A DNA stretch of 19,724 nucleotides from an uncultured Collinsella sp. (GTDB lineage: Bacteria; Actinomycetota; Coriobacteriia; Coriobacteriales; Coriobacteriaceae), in the NCBI GenBank assembly GCA_934654515.1, contig CAKUGA010000024.1:1-19724 (forward strand), read 5' to 3'. A program made the translations under genes and the position numbers. The notes under the pieces are model-generated. The model saw only the letters and a program-made list of their open reading frames with translations. It was not told the origin of the DNA and did no database searches. Positions 10,801-16,176 of this stretch are shown here, piece after piece (positions within the stretch are counted from its first letter, which is position 1; each line of letters starts with the position of its first letter).

Positions 10801-13800
10801 GTAACGACGCCGCCCACCTCGGGCTGCGCGGTGGCAATAATCTCGATCTTATGGTCGCCATGAGGCTTAGGCTTCTTGTGGTCGTCGATGATGTCCTTGA
10901 TCTCCTTGAGCACCTTGGTGCCGACCGCGGCCACATCCTCGATGTTATCCGCCATACCGATCTCGATCACCGCGTCGGCCGCGATGGGGTCGACGATCTC
11001 GCCCAAGCCATACATGGTTGCGAGGACGGCCGCAGCCGTGATCGCGGCGATGAGCGCGGCCTTCAGAGCAGCAAGCGACTCGTCGGGGTCAGTCGCCTCA
11101 CGGAAGTGTGCGGTGTACTGCACATCCCCTTCGAGCACAAACGTATAGGAAGGGCCATCGTCGCCGGTAAAGACGACATTGCCGAGGGCGTCGGTCGCAT
11201 AGTCAAACACATAGCCGGGCGTCGGGACCGCCACGACCGTTACGCGCGACCCGATGCCATACAGACCGGTGGAAAGGAACTGTCCGAGCGGCTGACCGTT
11301 CTCATCGACTCCGTCCACGCTCAGAACCACGCTGGCCTGTGGAGCACAGTAGCGCGGCGTGACCTCGATTTTTGGACCATATGCGTCGTAGTGCTCCGGC
11401 ACGTCTTCCTCGTCCACCGTATAGGTAAAGTCGAGCTGGTCGCTCACGGCGTACGCATCATCGCTCTCGCCCAGGTACCAGCCCAGGAACAGGGCGTTAT
11501 CCGTGGCGGCGGAAAGCTCAACCGTCTCGCCGGCGTTGCGATAGCAGTTTTGAGCAGTGACGCTCAGGTGCGCATAATCCTGCGACGAATCGGTCGCTTG
11601 CGCATCATTGATGTGGATCGCGTAGTCCTTGAGCTTAAAACGCGCCTCCAGGGACAGATCCCTATCCGGCGTAAACGTGTAGACCGCTTCTTTGGAGATG
11701 TACCTTTCGGATTCGGTGTCATACCAGCCCTTAAAGGTCAGATTGTCGTTGAGCATTCCCAGAGCGCCGGCATCGAGCGTGACCTCGTCGCCCGCACTAA
11801 TCGTCATCGCGCCGGAAACATCGGGCAGCTCAACGCCGTCCATCAACTTGCATCCGCGCCGATTGTTCGCCTGGACATAGGAGATGGTAAGCGGTGACGA
11901 CGCGGGCTTCTTGAGGTGCAACGTGCCCTTGGTCTGGGTTTCGAAATGCGAATAGCCGTCGTCATACACGAGCTTGATGGGCTGTCCGTCCATAGACTCA
12001 TCGAAGACGTCGCCGTCGCGGGGAGTCGCCGTAAGGTACTCGCCAAGTTCTTCCTTAATAAGAGCCTCGTAGTTCCAAATCGATACCGTATGCGGGTAAT
12101 CGAGCTCGACGCTCATGCCCTCGAGCGAAATGGTGTCCCCCGGCGCATAGGTCATATTGTCGGGATCGCACGAGATCTCAACGTTCTTGAGTACCTTACC
12201 CACGGGGACGGGCAGGCAGCCATTGCACCTCATCCAAACAGATTTGGGATCTCCCTTGCTGTACTTCGAAATCATCTTGGCGGGGACCATGACCGTCATG
12301 TTGTATTTGGGGAACGTGTCGGTATCAATAAGCACCGCATGGTCGCAGGCAAGGAATACGGTCTCGAGATTGGTCTCGTAAAACGCCTCTTTCGGCAACT
12401 CGTCGATCTTGGAGTTATAGGGGAGCGCCAGCCCGCCGCTCAAGTCAGTGCCGGCGAAGCAGGTGTGGCCAAGCGTTTCGATCGTCGTATTGCTCTCGAG
12501 CCCTGTGGTGGCAAGGCTCGAGCAACCTCTGAACGCGCAAGCGCCAAGCAATGTAATGGAAGTGTTCTTGTCCAGACCGGTATCGGTCAAAGCCTTGCAG
12601 TACTCGAAGGCTCTGACGGGAAGCGACGTGAGGCCGACAACCTTGTCGAGCCCCGTAGACACCAGTCCGGTCCTGGCAAAAGCAGCCTCGCTTATCGAAC
12701 CGATGGTAGCAGTCTCGTTGATATTCAGGCTCGTAAGCGACTTGCAGCCATAGAACGCCTCTTTTCCGATTTGACCGATGGTCATACCGGAGAAGCTGAT
12801 ATCGGTAAGATTCGGGCAGTTATAGAAGGCATGCATTCCAATTATAGAAATGGAAGTGTTCTCAAAGCGGACCGAACGCAGATTGGTAGAGTCGGCACAG
12901 AGCTGTACGTCGATTTCATCCATCCCGTGATCGACAATCAAGTTCGTTACCATTCGACCGTCGACGGAGTTCTCGCGCGGGTTGTTCTCATCAATCTCTA
13001 CCGTAAGATTTCCGTCTGCATCGCACGGATACAGATAGTAGTTCGGCATGAGCTTAGCGTACTCGCAGGCCCCCTGTTGCAGATCACCCGTGGTATACGC
13101 GACAAGGTGTGTGTAGCCATCGTCATACACAAGCTGTATGGGTTCTCCGTCCATCGAGCCATCGAAGGCATCACCGTCGCAGGGGGTCGCCGTAAGGCAT
13201 TCGCCGTCCCCGCTTTTTATGAACTCCTCATAGTCGCGGATCGATGTCGAATGTGAGTACTGGAACAAGACGTTCATACCCTCGAGCGAGATCTTTTCCC
13301 CCTGCCCATAGGTCATCTTGTCGGGATCACGCGAGATCTCAATCTTTTGGAGAACCTCGCCCACCGGGACAGGCAGGCCACCATTGCAACTCTCCCAGAC
13401 CTGTTTAGGACGCCCGCTGCTGTACTGCGACATCATCGCGGCGGGAACCTTAACGGTCATGTTGCGTTTGGGAAACGTCTCGGAATAAATGAGCACCACA
13501 TGGTTGCATCCAAGGTACACATCTTCGAGGTTGGTGCCGGAAAACGCACGGTTCGGCAGCTCCTCGATTTTGGAATTAAGGGGCAGAGCCAACCCGCCGC
13601 TCATATCCGTGTTGGAGAAGCAACCCTCTCCGAGCGTCTCAATCGTCGTATTGCTCTCGAGCCCCGTAATCGCAAGGCGCGAACAGTTCTTGAATGCATC
13701 GGCACCGATTGATGTGATGGAGGTGTTCTTGTCCAGACCAGTATCGGTCAGCTGATTGCAACCACTGTAGGCACTCTCGGGAAGCGATGTCAGGCCAACA

Positions 13801-14639
13801 ACCTTGTCAAGCCCCGTGTACGCCAGCCCGCTCCACGCGAACGCGCCCTCGCCCATCGAGCCGATGGTGGTAATCTCACCGTAACCCAGGCCCCCCAGCG
13901 ACCTGCACCCAAAGAACGCGCCGCTCTCGATAGACCCGATGGTCATACCGGAAAGATAGACATCGAAGAGACTCGAACACCCATAGAAGGCGTTTCTTCC
14001 GATTTTAGAGATGGATTTATTTTCAAAGCGCACCGAATGCAGATAAATGGAGCCCTCGCAAAGCTGTGCGGGAACTTCATCCGTCCCGTAATCGACAATC
14101 AGGCCGCTTACCCATCGACCATCGACGGAATTCTTATACGGCTTGCTCTCGTCGATCTTCACCGCTATGTTTCCGTCTGGATCGCACGGGTACACATAGC
14201 CGCTCGGCATAAGCTTGGCATACTGATAGATCGTGTGATCCTCGTACGTGAGGGCATCGACTTCGCTGTCATCGGACGAGGGCTCTGCCATCGCAGCCAG
14301 GCTTTTTGCGGCATCGGAGTCGGTCGCGTCGCTTGCGAGATCCTGCGCCAGACTCGACGCGAGAGTGTTGGTATCCGAGCTTGACGATTTGTCCTGAGAG
14401 CTATCAGTCGAGTCGGAAGCTGCTGATGAGCTGCCCTCATTCGCCGATGATGAATCATCGACCGCATCGGCATCAGTGTCAGAGTCCGAGTCGGCCTCTT
14501 GGGCCTCGCTCTCGACGGCAAGCGCCGAGCTATCATCGGCATAAGCCGTGCTAGGCGCAAGCGGTATCGAGGTCACAACCATCGCGACCGAAAGATAGAC
14601 GACCAAAAATCTATAGAGGGCAGCAGTGATCCTGTTCAT
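1728..14639 (-). CDS. Giant secreted, sortase-anchored multi-repeat surface protein (LRR_5, InlB-B-like, Ig/MBG-like)
   Basis: A 4303-residue uninterrupted frame. The ATG at 14639 follows GGGAAGG with good spacing. Architecture: signal peptide 1-34 (basic start, hydrophobic core, AYA|D cleavage); acidic Ser/Asp linker 35-130; two tandem 387-residue modules (140-526 and 527-913), each with about seven BspA-type LRR_5 units and a Big_3-like Ig domain; about 19 InlB-B-like repeats (914-2576) recognised by F-x-G-W-Y cores and A-x-F ends; an Ala-rich hydrophobic insert (1183-1264); three Ig/He_PIG/MBG-type units (from 2577) with Q-W and E-Y-F-C Ig landmarks; Pro-Asp linkers (3640-3713 and 4160-about 4230); LADTG at 4268-4272, a hydrophobic helix and the tail RRRHPGA. 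The family suggests a wall-displayed adhesin or matrix-binding stalk. No catalytic domain was recognised, and the ligand is unknown. It is monocistronic by position. Confidence 0.9.
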   Translation of the reverse strand: MNRITAALYRFLVVYLSVAMVVTSIPLAPSTAYADDSSALAVESEAQEADSDSDTDADAVDDSSSANEGSSSAASDSTDSSQDKSSSSDTNTLASSLAQDLASDATDSDAAKSLAAMAEPSSDDSEVDALTYEDHTIYQYAKLMPSGYVYPCDPDGNIAVKIDESKPYKNSVDGRWVSGLIVDYGTDEVPAQLCEGSIYLHSVRFENKSISKIGRNAFYGCSSLFDVYLSGMTIGSIESGAFFGCRSLGGLGYGEITTIGSMGEGAFAWSGLAYTGLDKVVGLTSLPESAYSGCNQLTDTGLDKNTSITSIGADAFKNCSRLAITGLESNTTIETLGEGCFSNTDMSGGLALPLNSKIEELPNRAFSGTNLEDVYLGCNHVVLIYSETFPKRNMTVKVPAAMMSQYSSGRPKQVWESCNGGLPVPVGEVLQKIEISRDPDKMTYGQGEKISLEGMNVLFQYSHSTSIRDYEEFIKSGDGECLTATPCDGDAFDGSMDGEPIQLVYDDGYTHLVAYTTGDLQQGACEYAKLMPNYYLYPCDADGNLTVEIDENNPRENSVDGRMVTNLIVDHGMDEIDVQLCADSTNLRSVRFENTSISIIGMHAFYNCPNLTDISFSGMTIGQIGKEAFYGCKSLTSLNINETATIGSISEAAFARTGLVSTGLDKVVGLTSLPVRAFEYCKALTDTGLDKNTSITLLGACAFRGCSSLATTGLESNTTIETLGHTCFAGTDLSGGLALPYNSKIDELPKEAFYETNLETVFLACDHAVLIDTDTFPKYNMTVMVPAKMISKYSKGDPKSVWMRCNGCLPVPVGKVLKNVEISCDPDNMTYAPGDTISLEGMSVELDYPHTVSIWNYEALIKEELGEYLTATPRDGDVFDESMDGQPIKLVYDDGYSHFETQTKGTLHLKKPASSPLTISYVQANNRRGCKLMDGVELPDVSGAMTISAGDEVTLDAGALGMLNDNLTFKGWYDTESERYISKEAVYTFTPDRDLSLEARFKLKDYAIHINDAQATDSSQDYAHLSVTAQNCYRNAGETVELSAATDNALFLGWYLGESDDAYAVSDQLDFTYTVDEEDVPEHYDAYGPKIEVTPRYCAPQASVVLSVDGVDENGQPLGQFLSTGLYGIGSRVTVVAVPTPGYVFDYATDALGNVVFTGDDGPSYTFVLEGDVQYTAHFREATDPDESLAALKAALIAAITAAAVLATMYGLGEIVDPIAADAVIEIGMADNIEDVAAVGTKVLKEIKDIIDDHKKPKPHGDHKIEIIATAQPEVGGVVTGGGIHYEGTVATLEAVANPGYRFVCWKENGVEVSTSPLKTMTITDLTPEVVKMTAVFEKKVEVTAVAEADGVQADFSTGCTASPVKQSVKRGDKAMVTASEGPDYAFVGWFEDGIEVSPERTYTFQAEVDRHLVARFRKADKTILVNTDPSDSAEVLCDGVPVVDGKVRAKDGDILTFTMRPKVRPDNPEKTYRFVEWRETDAQGITIANKQEVCEYRVNGNARIEAVMDGRDTHTVRAEADPLEGGTVTLKRGETAGMVLEVPEGERVTAEATPSEGYIFDGWYLSNGGSDATSTLVSSERSYTFEPITDCVIQAKFTRACKVDVVVEPAAAMAGKYLVHGEGYCIKGEPATLSIELTAEASKQFTFKGWYDAKTDLLLGTDPSYLEFYPEDVECTVRAVFEENTYTVTAKAKKTFVERGTVEIEGHPGASSVTCGYGDTVMLKAKANDGYRFDHWKDDSGKEYDTAELVVKVTKSDTYTAIFTDSKPEVMVTADSWLGGTVTCNGTVVKPTTDKFKLGETLHLTAKAHPGFLFRGWYVNGRLKSLKHETSLVAKARGKTGRCVITAAFVPIDTVCVPLADPAEGGTVKASRILADRGAEVALKATPNPGYVFTGWYTADGTFESADAEFTCHQERSHVHVARFMAKSYEVDATTVIDSGTGSLVESSAAGWIEGTGTVEAGHAATLTAHALSGYAFEYWADASDAVVSRDSTYHVVPTSDTTLQAVFSAKQYTVDVSCEESLGTVKGAGTYAAGQVVTVRAVAAEDTAFVGWFRNGTCVSSKKTYRFTVREDTPLYAVFASGSYVVSTVASPAEGGAVSGFGGYEAGDRATLRAIANTGYSFAGWTDDKGETISENADYTVKVTGDATYTATFKPKSYQVVLSSSDDGVGTLSGEGSYQFGDTIELNATPMGTKRFVGWYVLDAEGNKSLLSCDAHCWVKLDKDMVEGLEDDTLELQAVFADPYEVTVTGEVVVKDKASSRGCRVTGSGSFAVGNQVELAAVAGMGYRFVGWSTDKGGTSIVETAAVLDVTATQDMTYYAQFESDGQVTITVTGSSIFRGTALLVDGIPAGSRSYDRGDMFMAIAIPWKKYHFSHWVDDAGVTVSYSAFYIGTAKENRQLTAVFYETGCDVQVATYPKGAGFSMVALGTGGSYHSAAIMFTVPHKGWKFKYWVDENGMPVGATPVINRVVFGNRTFTAVYERASMTVTAVDSRQGGHVEGSSEDESLGYAVTNEVENGESTTLTAVPDAGYVFDGWYARNDDGSLGDEPLSTDAVWTFVPEDNMTVEARFVEAPKYKVTARAVNGSVDPETASVATDGKVTLSAMPDEDCYLTRVTVAEEAGEDGSAGNAYDLDISDYKGGAYEVTLSGVSAPQQVTFEFAKAAAPEVLAQPQDASAYEGYPVELSVAAEAGRNVRVHAAVSSGSAADVKLSYQWYRVSADGNVKLKGETGETLSIAQLNGEGEGEYFCRITQSYLGTVTKTDTEHATVSIVPREALVFNGRVLPAATAHDDYRVVIAGARGGKAPYAYNLDEVEVPEGMQLTLGDDGTGALVLSGVPSATGVCRFKIRCTDDLGNKRVAHFALVVKAKEAPLAFEGQSFTYNATAQAPELSGVPEGCEDNVAITYVGTGDTHYLSDQAPVDAGTYCALATLDANGYVGNASCDFIIEKAPVDISIETSDVTYDGARHGATVAVAGLDAFAYSVTYRGVDGTSYGPTALEPCDSGRYRITVKVTDPNYQGKKNAEFSIAKASQVITGSTSYSGVYGGDPIVFDNVAQTPVSFELVDSADDDASPISIKGRCATVKAAGTARVVAHAKASRNYLAAEDVELAVTVAPAQLLVKVDDAERFEGQANPEFTSSLVSRCDTSDVKVTYFCSANKKSPAGEYRIDAAVADPNFDVAVDPGTLMVKKKPERYKVTAKAVNGSVDNASVTVVEGGDATLSATPDEGCYLERVTVSEVGSDEAVDLDISDYKGGAYEVTLSGITASQRVTFEFAKADVPRVVAQPQDVSAHEGDSAVLSVAAEAGENVLEHAAASTGSAAEIELSYQWFRMVNGKAVALEGETGETLPLSDLDDERAGEYFCRITQRYLGTETQTDSDHATVSVVPWDTLVFNGDVLPAASAHSTYLATIAGAAGGKAPYEYTWDETKLPDGLKLSRTSGSLTLSGVPSKTGVSAFDITCTDARGETATAHFALVVQAKRVKLTFADSDFTFNGASQAPEVSGAPKVCKSDLKIKYYGTGSTHYSSTEAPTDAGTYRAVATLRAHGYVGATVCEFEIAPAKLKVKVDDAERFEGEANPAFTSTLESSVDTSGAKVEYSCDADESSPAGEYQIDATVTDPNFDVEVVPGTLTVKKKQGPVDPDPDNPDPGQPDPGNPDPDQPDPDPNPNPDNPDPDNPDPDNPEPGPKPDPDQPDPDNPDPDNPGPDNPNKPERFEVKAKAVNGSVDNGSVTVAAGESVAIAATPDEGCYLERVTVAEAGSDTSVDFDISDYKGGAYEVTLSGVAASQEVTFEFAKADAPKVIAQPQDASAHEGDSAVLSVAAEAGKGVADHAASSAGPAADVELSYQWFRMVDGEAVALEGETGETLLIENLDDDCAGEYFCRITQRYLGTETQADSDRAVVSVVPRDALVFNGGLLPAARAHSAYRVTIAGAAGGESPYEYTWDDAKLPDGLKLSRTSGGLTLSGAPSKAGVSTFDVTCKDAQGETVTAHFVLVAQAKRVELAFEGGSFVYSGDAQAPEVTGVPKACEGDLRIRYYGTDGTYYSSSEAPTDAGTYRVVATLRSNGYIGAASRKFKITPAKLKVKVDDAERYEGEANPAFTSSLESAVDTSGVKVEYSCDADESSPAGEYKIGATVTDPNFDVEVEPGTLTVKKRQGPVNPDPDKPDGPDPDQPDKPEPDKPEPDQPDKPDPDNPDKPEPDQPDKPEPGKPDPDKPGTPDSDQSDSKDPAKPGSSDDSAADKTKANATENSGKKDSSKSSAQQLADTGDRAPLAVAVAAGAVALIALGLELLRRRHPGA
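1950..2162 (-). repeat. Pro/Asp/Lys-rich spacer 2
   Basis: Encodes about 70 residues of PDPDxPDKPEPD-like repeats (from residue 4160) just before the wall-sorting signal. At DNA level it is a degenerate array of short GGTTCGGG/CCGGATAA-like units. It probably spans the peptidoglycan and lifts the folded domains off the membrane, as Pro-rich spacers do in other wall proteins. Short imprecise repeats of this kind are prone to slippage, which would change spacer length in frame. Confidence 0.8.
2163..3488 (-). repeat. 520-residue repeat, copy 2 (residues 3718-4159, Ig + He_PIG + MBG-like)
   Basis: The second copy of a unit that repeats every 1560 bp (520 residues). It opens with the ERF-x-VKAKAVNGSVDN segment and a CYLERVTV module. 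Next come an Ig-like domain (QPQDASAHEGDSAVLSV, then YQWF and EYFCRIT), a cadherin-like/He_PIG-type domain (LPDGLKLSRTSGGLTLSG), an MBG-like domain, and the closing VKVDDAERYEGEANPAFTSS segment. The match to copy 1 is nearly continuous and holds at DNA level, for example around 2161 versus 3721. Domain family names are by eye. Confidence 0.82.
3498..3722 (-). repeat. Pro/Asp/Asn-rich spacer 1
   Basis: Encodes about 75 residues of PDPDNPDPDNP-type repeats (residues 3640-3713) between the two 520-residue units. Such a spacer normally sits next to the wall anchor. Here an internal copy implies that the whole C-terminal block, spacer included, was duplicated. It differs from spacer 2 in using mostly Asn/Gly rather than Lys between PD pairs. 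Confidence 0.8.
3723..5048 (-). repeat. 520-residue repeat, copy 1 (residues 3198-3639, Ig + He_PIG + MBG-like)
   Basis: The first copy of the 1560-bp-period unit, with the same order of modules as copy 2: RYKVTAKAVNGSVDN, CYLERVTV, Ig-like with QWF and EYFC, He_PIG-like, MBG-like and VKVDDAERFEGEANPAFTS. A third, more diverged relative covers residues 2577-3197 (about 5049-6911). It carries extra MBG-like domains and no Pro-Asp spacer. Confidence 0.82.
6912..11900 (-). repeat. Array of about 19 InlB-B-like (divergent List-Bact type) repeats, residues 914-2576
   Basis: Each 70-95-residue unit has a glycine-rich opening strand (EGGTV, GGAVSG), an alternating hydrophobic strand (V-x-L-x-A-x-A-x-x-G-Y-x-F), a core tryptophan motif (FDGWY, FVGWF, FEYWAD, FSHWVDD and variants, 18 with Trp and one FDY variant), and a closing A-x-F (ARF, AVF, AHF). 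These are hallmarks of divergent InlB B-repeats, small beta-grasp-like extracellular modules. The copies differ strongly from one another, so the array is old, unlike the LRR and C-terminal duplications. Confidence 0.85.
10848..11093 (-). other. Ala-rich hydrophobic and helical insert within the repeat array (residues 1183-1264)
   Basis: Between two beta-rich repeats lies a segment with a very different composition. It has a hydrophobic Ala/Leu/Ile stretch (residues 1189-1213), then an acidic helical part and a Lys/His-rich end (HKKPKPHGDHK). It is unlike InlB-B modules and breaks the array after the third unit. It could be a membrane-active helix, a buried helical hairpin or an interaction segment. 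No family was recognised. Confidence 0.7.
11901..13061 (-). repeat. LRR_5 + Big_3-like module, copy 2 (residues 527-913)
   Basis: The second tandem copy of a 387-residue module, starting at EYAKLMPNYYLYPC. It contains about seven BspA-type leucine-rich units (AF-x-x-C-x-x-L pattern, TGLDKNTSIT) and then a Big_3-like Ig domain (MTYAPGDTISLEGMSVELDY). It ends around YDDGYSH at residue 892, exactly 387 residues after the same motif in copy 1. Confidence 0.88.
13062..14222 (-). repeat. LRR_5 + Big_3-like module, copy 1 (residues 140-526)
   Basis: The first tandem copy, starting at YAKLMPSGYVYPC directly after the acidic linker. It has the same order as copy 2: an N-cap with two-residue spacing to VDGR, about seven LRR_5 units (IGRNAFYGCSSL, IGADAFKNCSRL and others), then a Big_3-like domain (MTYGQGEKISLEGMNVLFQY) and YDDGYTH at residue 505. 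BspA-type LRRs are known in adhesins of mucosal anaerobes. That role here is inference. Confidence 0.88.
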
Positions 14640-14730
14640 AGGAACCTTCCCGCAATTCGTAAAGATACCGAGGACCCATGGTGGGCCATCATTTCACAGT
14701 ACCGTATTTTGGCAATAATGCGGGTCGGTT

Positions 14731-14763
14731 GCGCAAACGGTTTATCAAGGGGCGCAAATGGTT
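14731..14763. promoter_or_regulatory. Direct repeat GCGCAAAYGGTT upstream of the giant gene
   Basis: Two 12-bp copies (GCGCAAACGGTT at 14731-14742 and GCGCAAATGGTT at 14752-14763) differ at one base and start 21 bp apart, about two helical turns. The first copy overlaps the palindrome TTGCGCAA (14729-14736). They lie in the 127-bp gap between the desulfurase stop and the giant gene, where the giant gene's promoter must be if it is transcribed separately. An operator is possible. I could not place a convincing -10/-35 pair here. Confidence 0.4.
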
Positions 14764-14766
14764 GCG

Positions 14767-15909
14767 TTAATCGTGGCTCAAATCGCGCAGCGCCTCAATC
14801 GCCGTGTCGACCTCCTCGTTCGTGTTGAAATAGCCAAACGAAAAGCGGACGACACCCTGACGCTCGGTTCCCAGCGCGCGGTGCATAAGCGGGGCACAAT
14901 GGGCGCCAGGACGGGTCGCAATCCCCCACCCTTGCATGAGTGCATCGGAGATCTCGGCAGAATCGATATCGCCCACATTGAGCGACACGATCGCCGAGCG
15001 CGTCGACTGGTCAAAGGAGCCGTAGAGCGTAATGCCCGGAATCTCGCGTACGCCAGTCAGGAAGCAGTCGGCCAGCTCACGCTCGTGAGCAGCGATCGCC
15101 TCGACTCCGCCTTGGGCCTCGATAAAGTCGAGGCCCGCGGAAAGGCCGGCGATGCCATGCCCGTTGAGCGTTCCGGCCTCCAAGCGCGTGGGCCACTCCA
15201 TCGGCTGCAGCGCGTCGAAGCTGTGCACGCCCGTGCCGCCCATGGCCCACGGCGCCACGTCGACGTCCTCCGCCACAGCCAAGCCGCCCGTGCCCTGGGG
15301 ACCCATAAGCCCCTTGTGGCCGGTAAAGCACACGATATCGAGCTCCATCGCCGCCATGTCAATCTTTGCCGCGCCGGCAGACTGCGAGGCATCAACGATC
15401 ACGAGCGCGCCGGCCGCGTGGGCCATCTCCGCCACGCGCGCAACGTCAACGGCATTGCCGGTCACGTTGGAAGCATGAGTCACCACCACGGCACGCGTGC
15501 CCGGCGTCACCAGGCGCTCAAGCTCGTCATAGTCGAGTACGCCGTTCGCATCGCAGCCGACATGTTCAACGGTAACGCCCCGCTCCGCCGCAAGACGATT
15601 GAGCGGACGCAGCACGGAGTTATGCTCGAGCACCGTCGTGACCACGCGGTCACCGGGACGCACCACACCGTTGATGGCGGTGTTGAGCGCCGCCGTCGAG
15701 TTGGGCGTAAAGCACACATGGTCGGCCCGCGGGCAACCCAGCAGGCGCGCGAGCTTGGCACGACAGCCGTGGATGGTGCGCGCGGCATCGAGTGCACCCG
15801 ATGTGGCACCGCGCCCGGCATTGCCGAGCGAACACATCGCCTGCGTCACGGCATCGATCACCGTCTGCGGCTTATGCATGGTCGTCGCCGCGTTATCCAG
15901 GTAGATCAT
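14767..15909 (-). CDS. Class V aminotransferase, cysteine desulfurase / selenocysteine lyase-like
   Basis: A 380-residue PLP enzyme of the NifS/CsdB fold that removes S or Se from (seleno)cysteine. Visible are YLDNAATT at the N-terminus, LEHNS (His96), VDASQSAG (Asp173), CFTGHKG with the PLP lysine Lys199, and RPGAHCAP with the active-site Cys338. It resembles the SelD-linked EF2568-type subfamily rather than housekeeping IscS. I chose the ATG at 15909 over one five codons upstream at 15924. It has GGGAGG 7 nt upstream and forms an ATGA overlap with the stop of the DUF3343 gene, which indicates translational coupling. It is the last gene of the selenium cluster. Its likely role is feeding Se to SelD directly or through the carriers next door. 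Ordinary cysteine desulfurase activity is the alternative. Confidence 0.88.
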   Translation of the reverse strand: MIYLDNAATTMHKPQTVIDAVTQAMCSLGNAGRGATSGALDAARTIHGCRAKLARLLGCPRADHVCFTPNSTAALNTAINGVVRPGDRVVTTVLEHNSVLRPLNRLAAERGVTVEHVGCDANGVLDYDELERLVTPGTRAVVVTHASNVTGNAVDVARVAEMAHAAGALVIVDASQSAGAAKIDMAAMELDIVCFTGHKGLMGPQGTGGLAVAEDVDVAPWAMGGTGVHSFDALQPMEWPTRLEAGTLNGHGIAGLSAGLDFIEAQGGVEAIAAHERELADCFLTGVREIPGITLYGSFDQSTRSAIVSLNVGDIDSAEISDALMQGWGIATRPGAHCAPLMHRALGTERQGVVRFSFGYFNTNEEVDTAIEALRDLSHD

Positions 15910-16157
15910 CGCACGACCTCCCACATGTCGATCACGGTAAAGCCCTCGGTGGGAACGCCAGCCGCGGCAAGCTCGCCGCGCAGCAAATCCTCATCTGAGG
16001 GCAAGGCCTTCCAAGCCAGGCCGCAGCCGGCCGCGACCTCCCCGGGCACGGGAATCGTGCGTCCGGGAAGGCCACGTTCTGTGCACAGGGACTCGCAGCC
16101 CATGGCGGCCGCCGTGGTGGGAAACGTGATGACCAGCGCCGGGCGTTTCTCCCTCAT
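15906..16157 (-). CDS. DUF3343 protein (putative Se/S carrier-like)
   Basis: A small 83-residue protein with the pattern of the DUF3343 / Se_S_carrier family. It has an opening strand ALVITFPTTAAAMGCE, a middle motif IPVPGEVAAGCGLAWK with the conserved Cys45, and a C-terminal IDMWEVV. Members of this family occur beside yedF and selD. A chalcogen-carrier role is a family-level hypothesis, not proven. I start it at the ATG at 16157 (GGATGGG upstream) rather than a TTG at 16172, because the family begins right before the first strand. It lies 19 nt after yedF and overlaps the desulfurase start by four bases (ATGA). Confidence 0.82.
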   Translation of the reverse strand: MREKRPALVITFPTTAAAMGCESLCTERGLPGRTIPVPGEVAAGCGLAWKALPSDEDLLRGELAAAGVPTEGFTVIDMWEVVR

Positions 16158-16176
16158 GGCAATCCCATCCAATGAG

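Noticed and set aside
9705..11897. 730-codon open frame on the plus strand
   Set aside because: Also an antisense shadow of the InlB-B-like array, with no ribosome binding site or recognisable motif.
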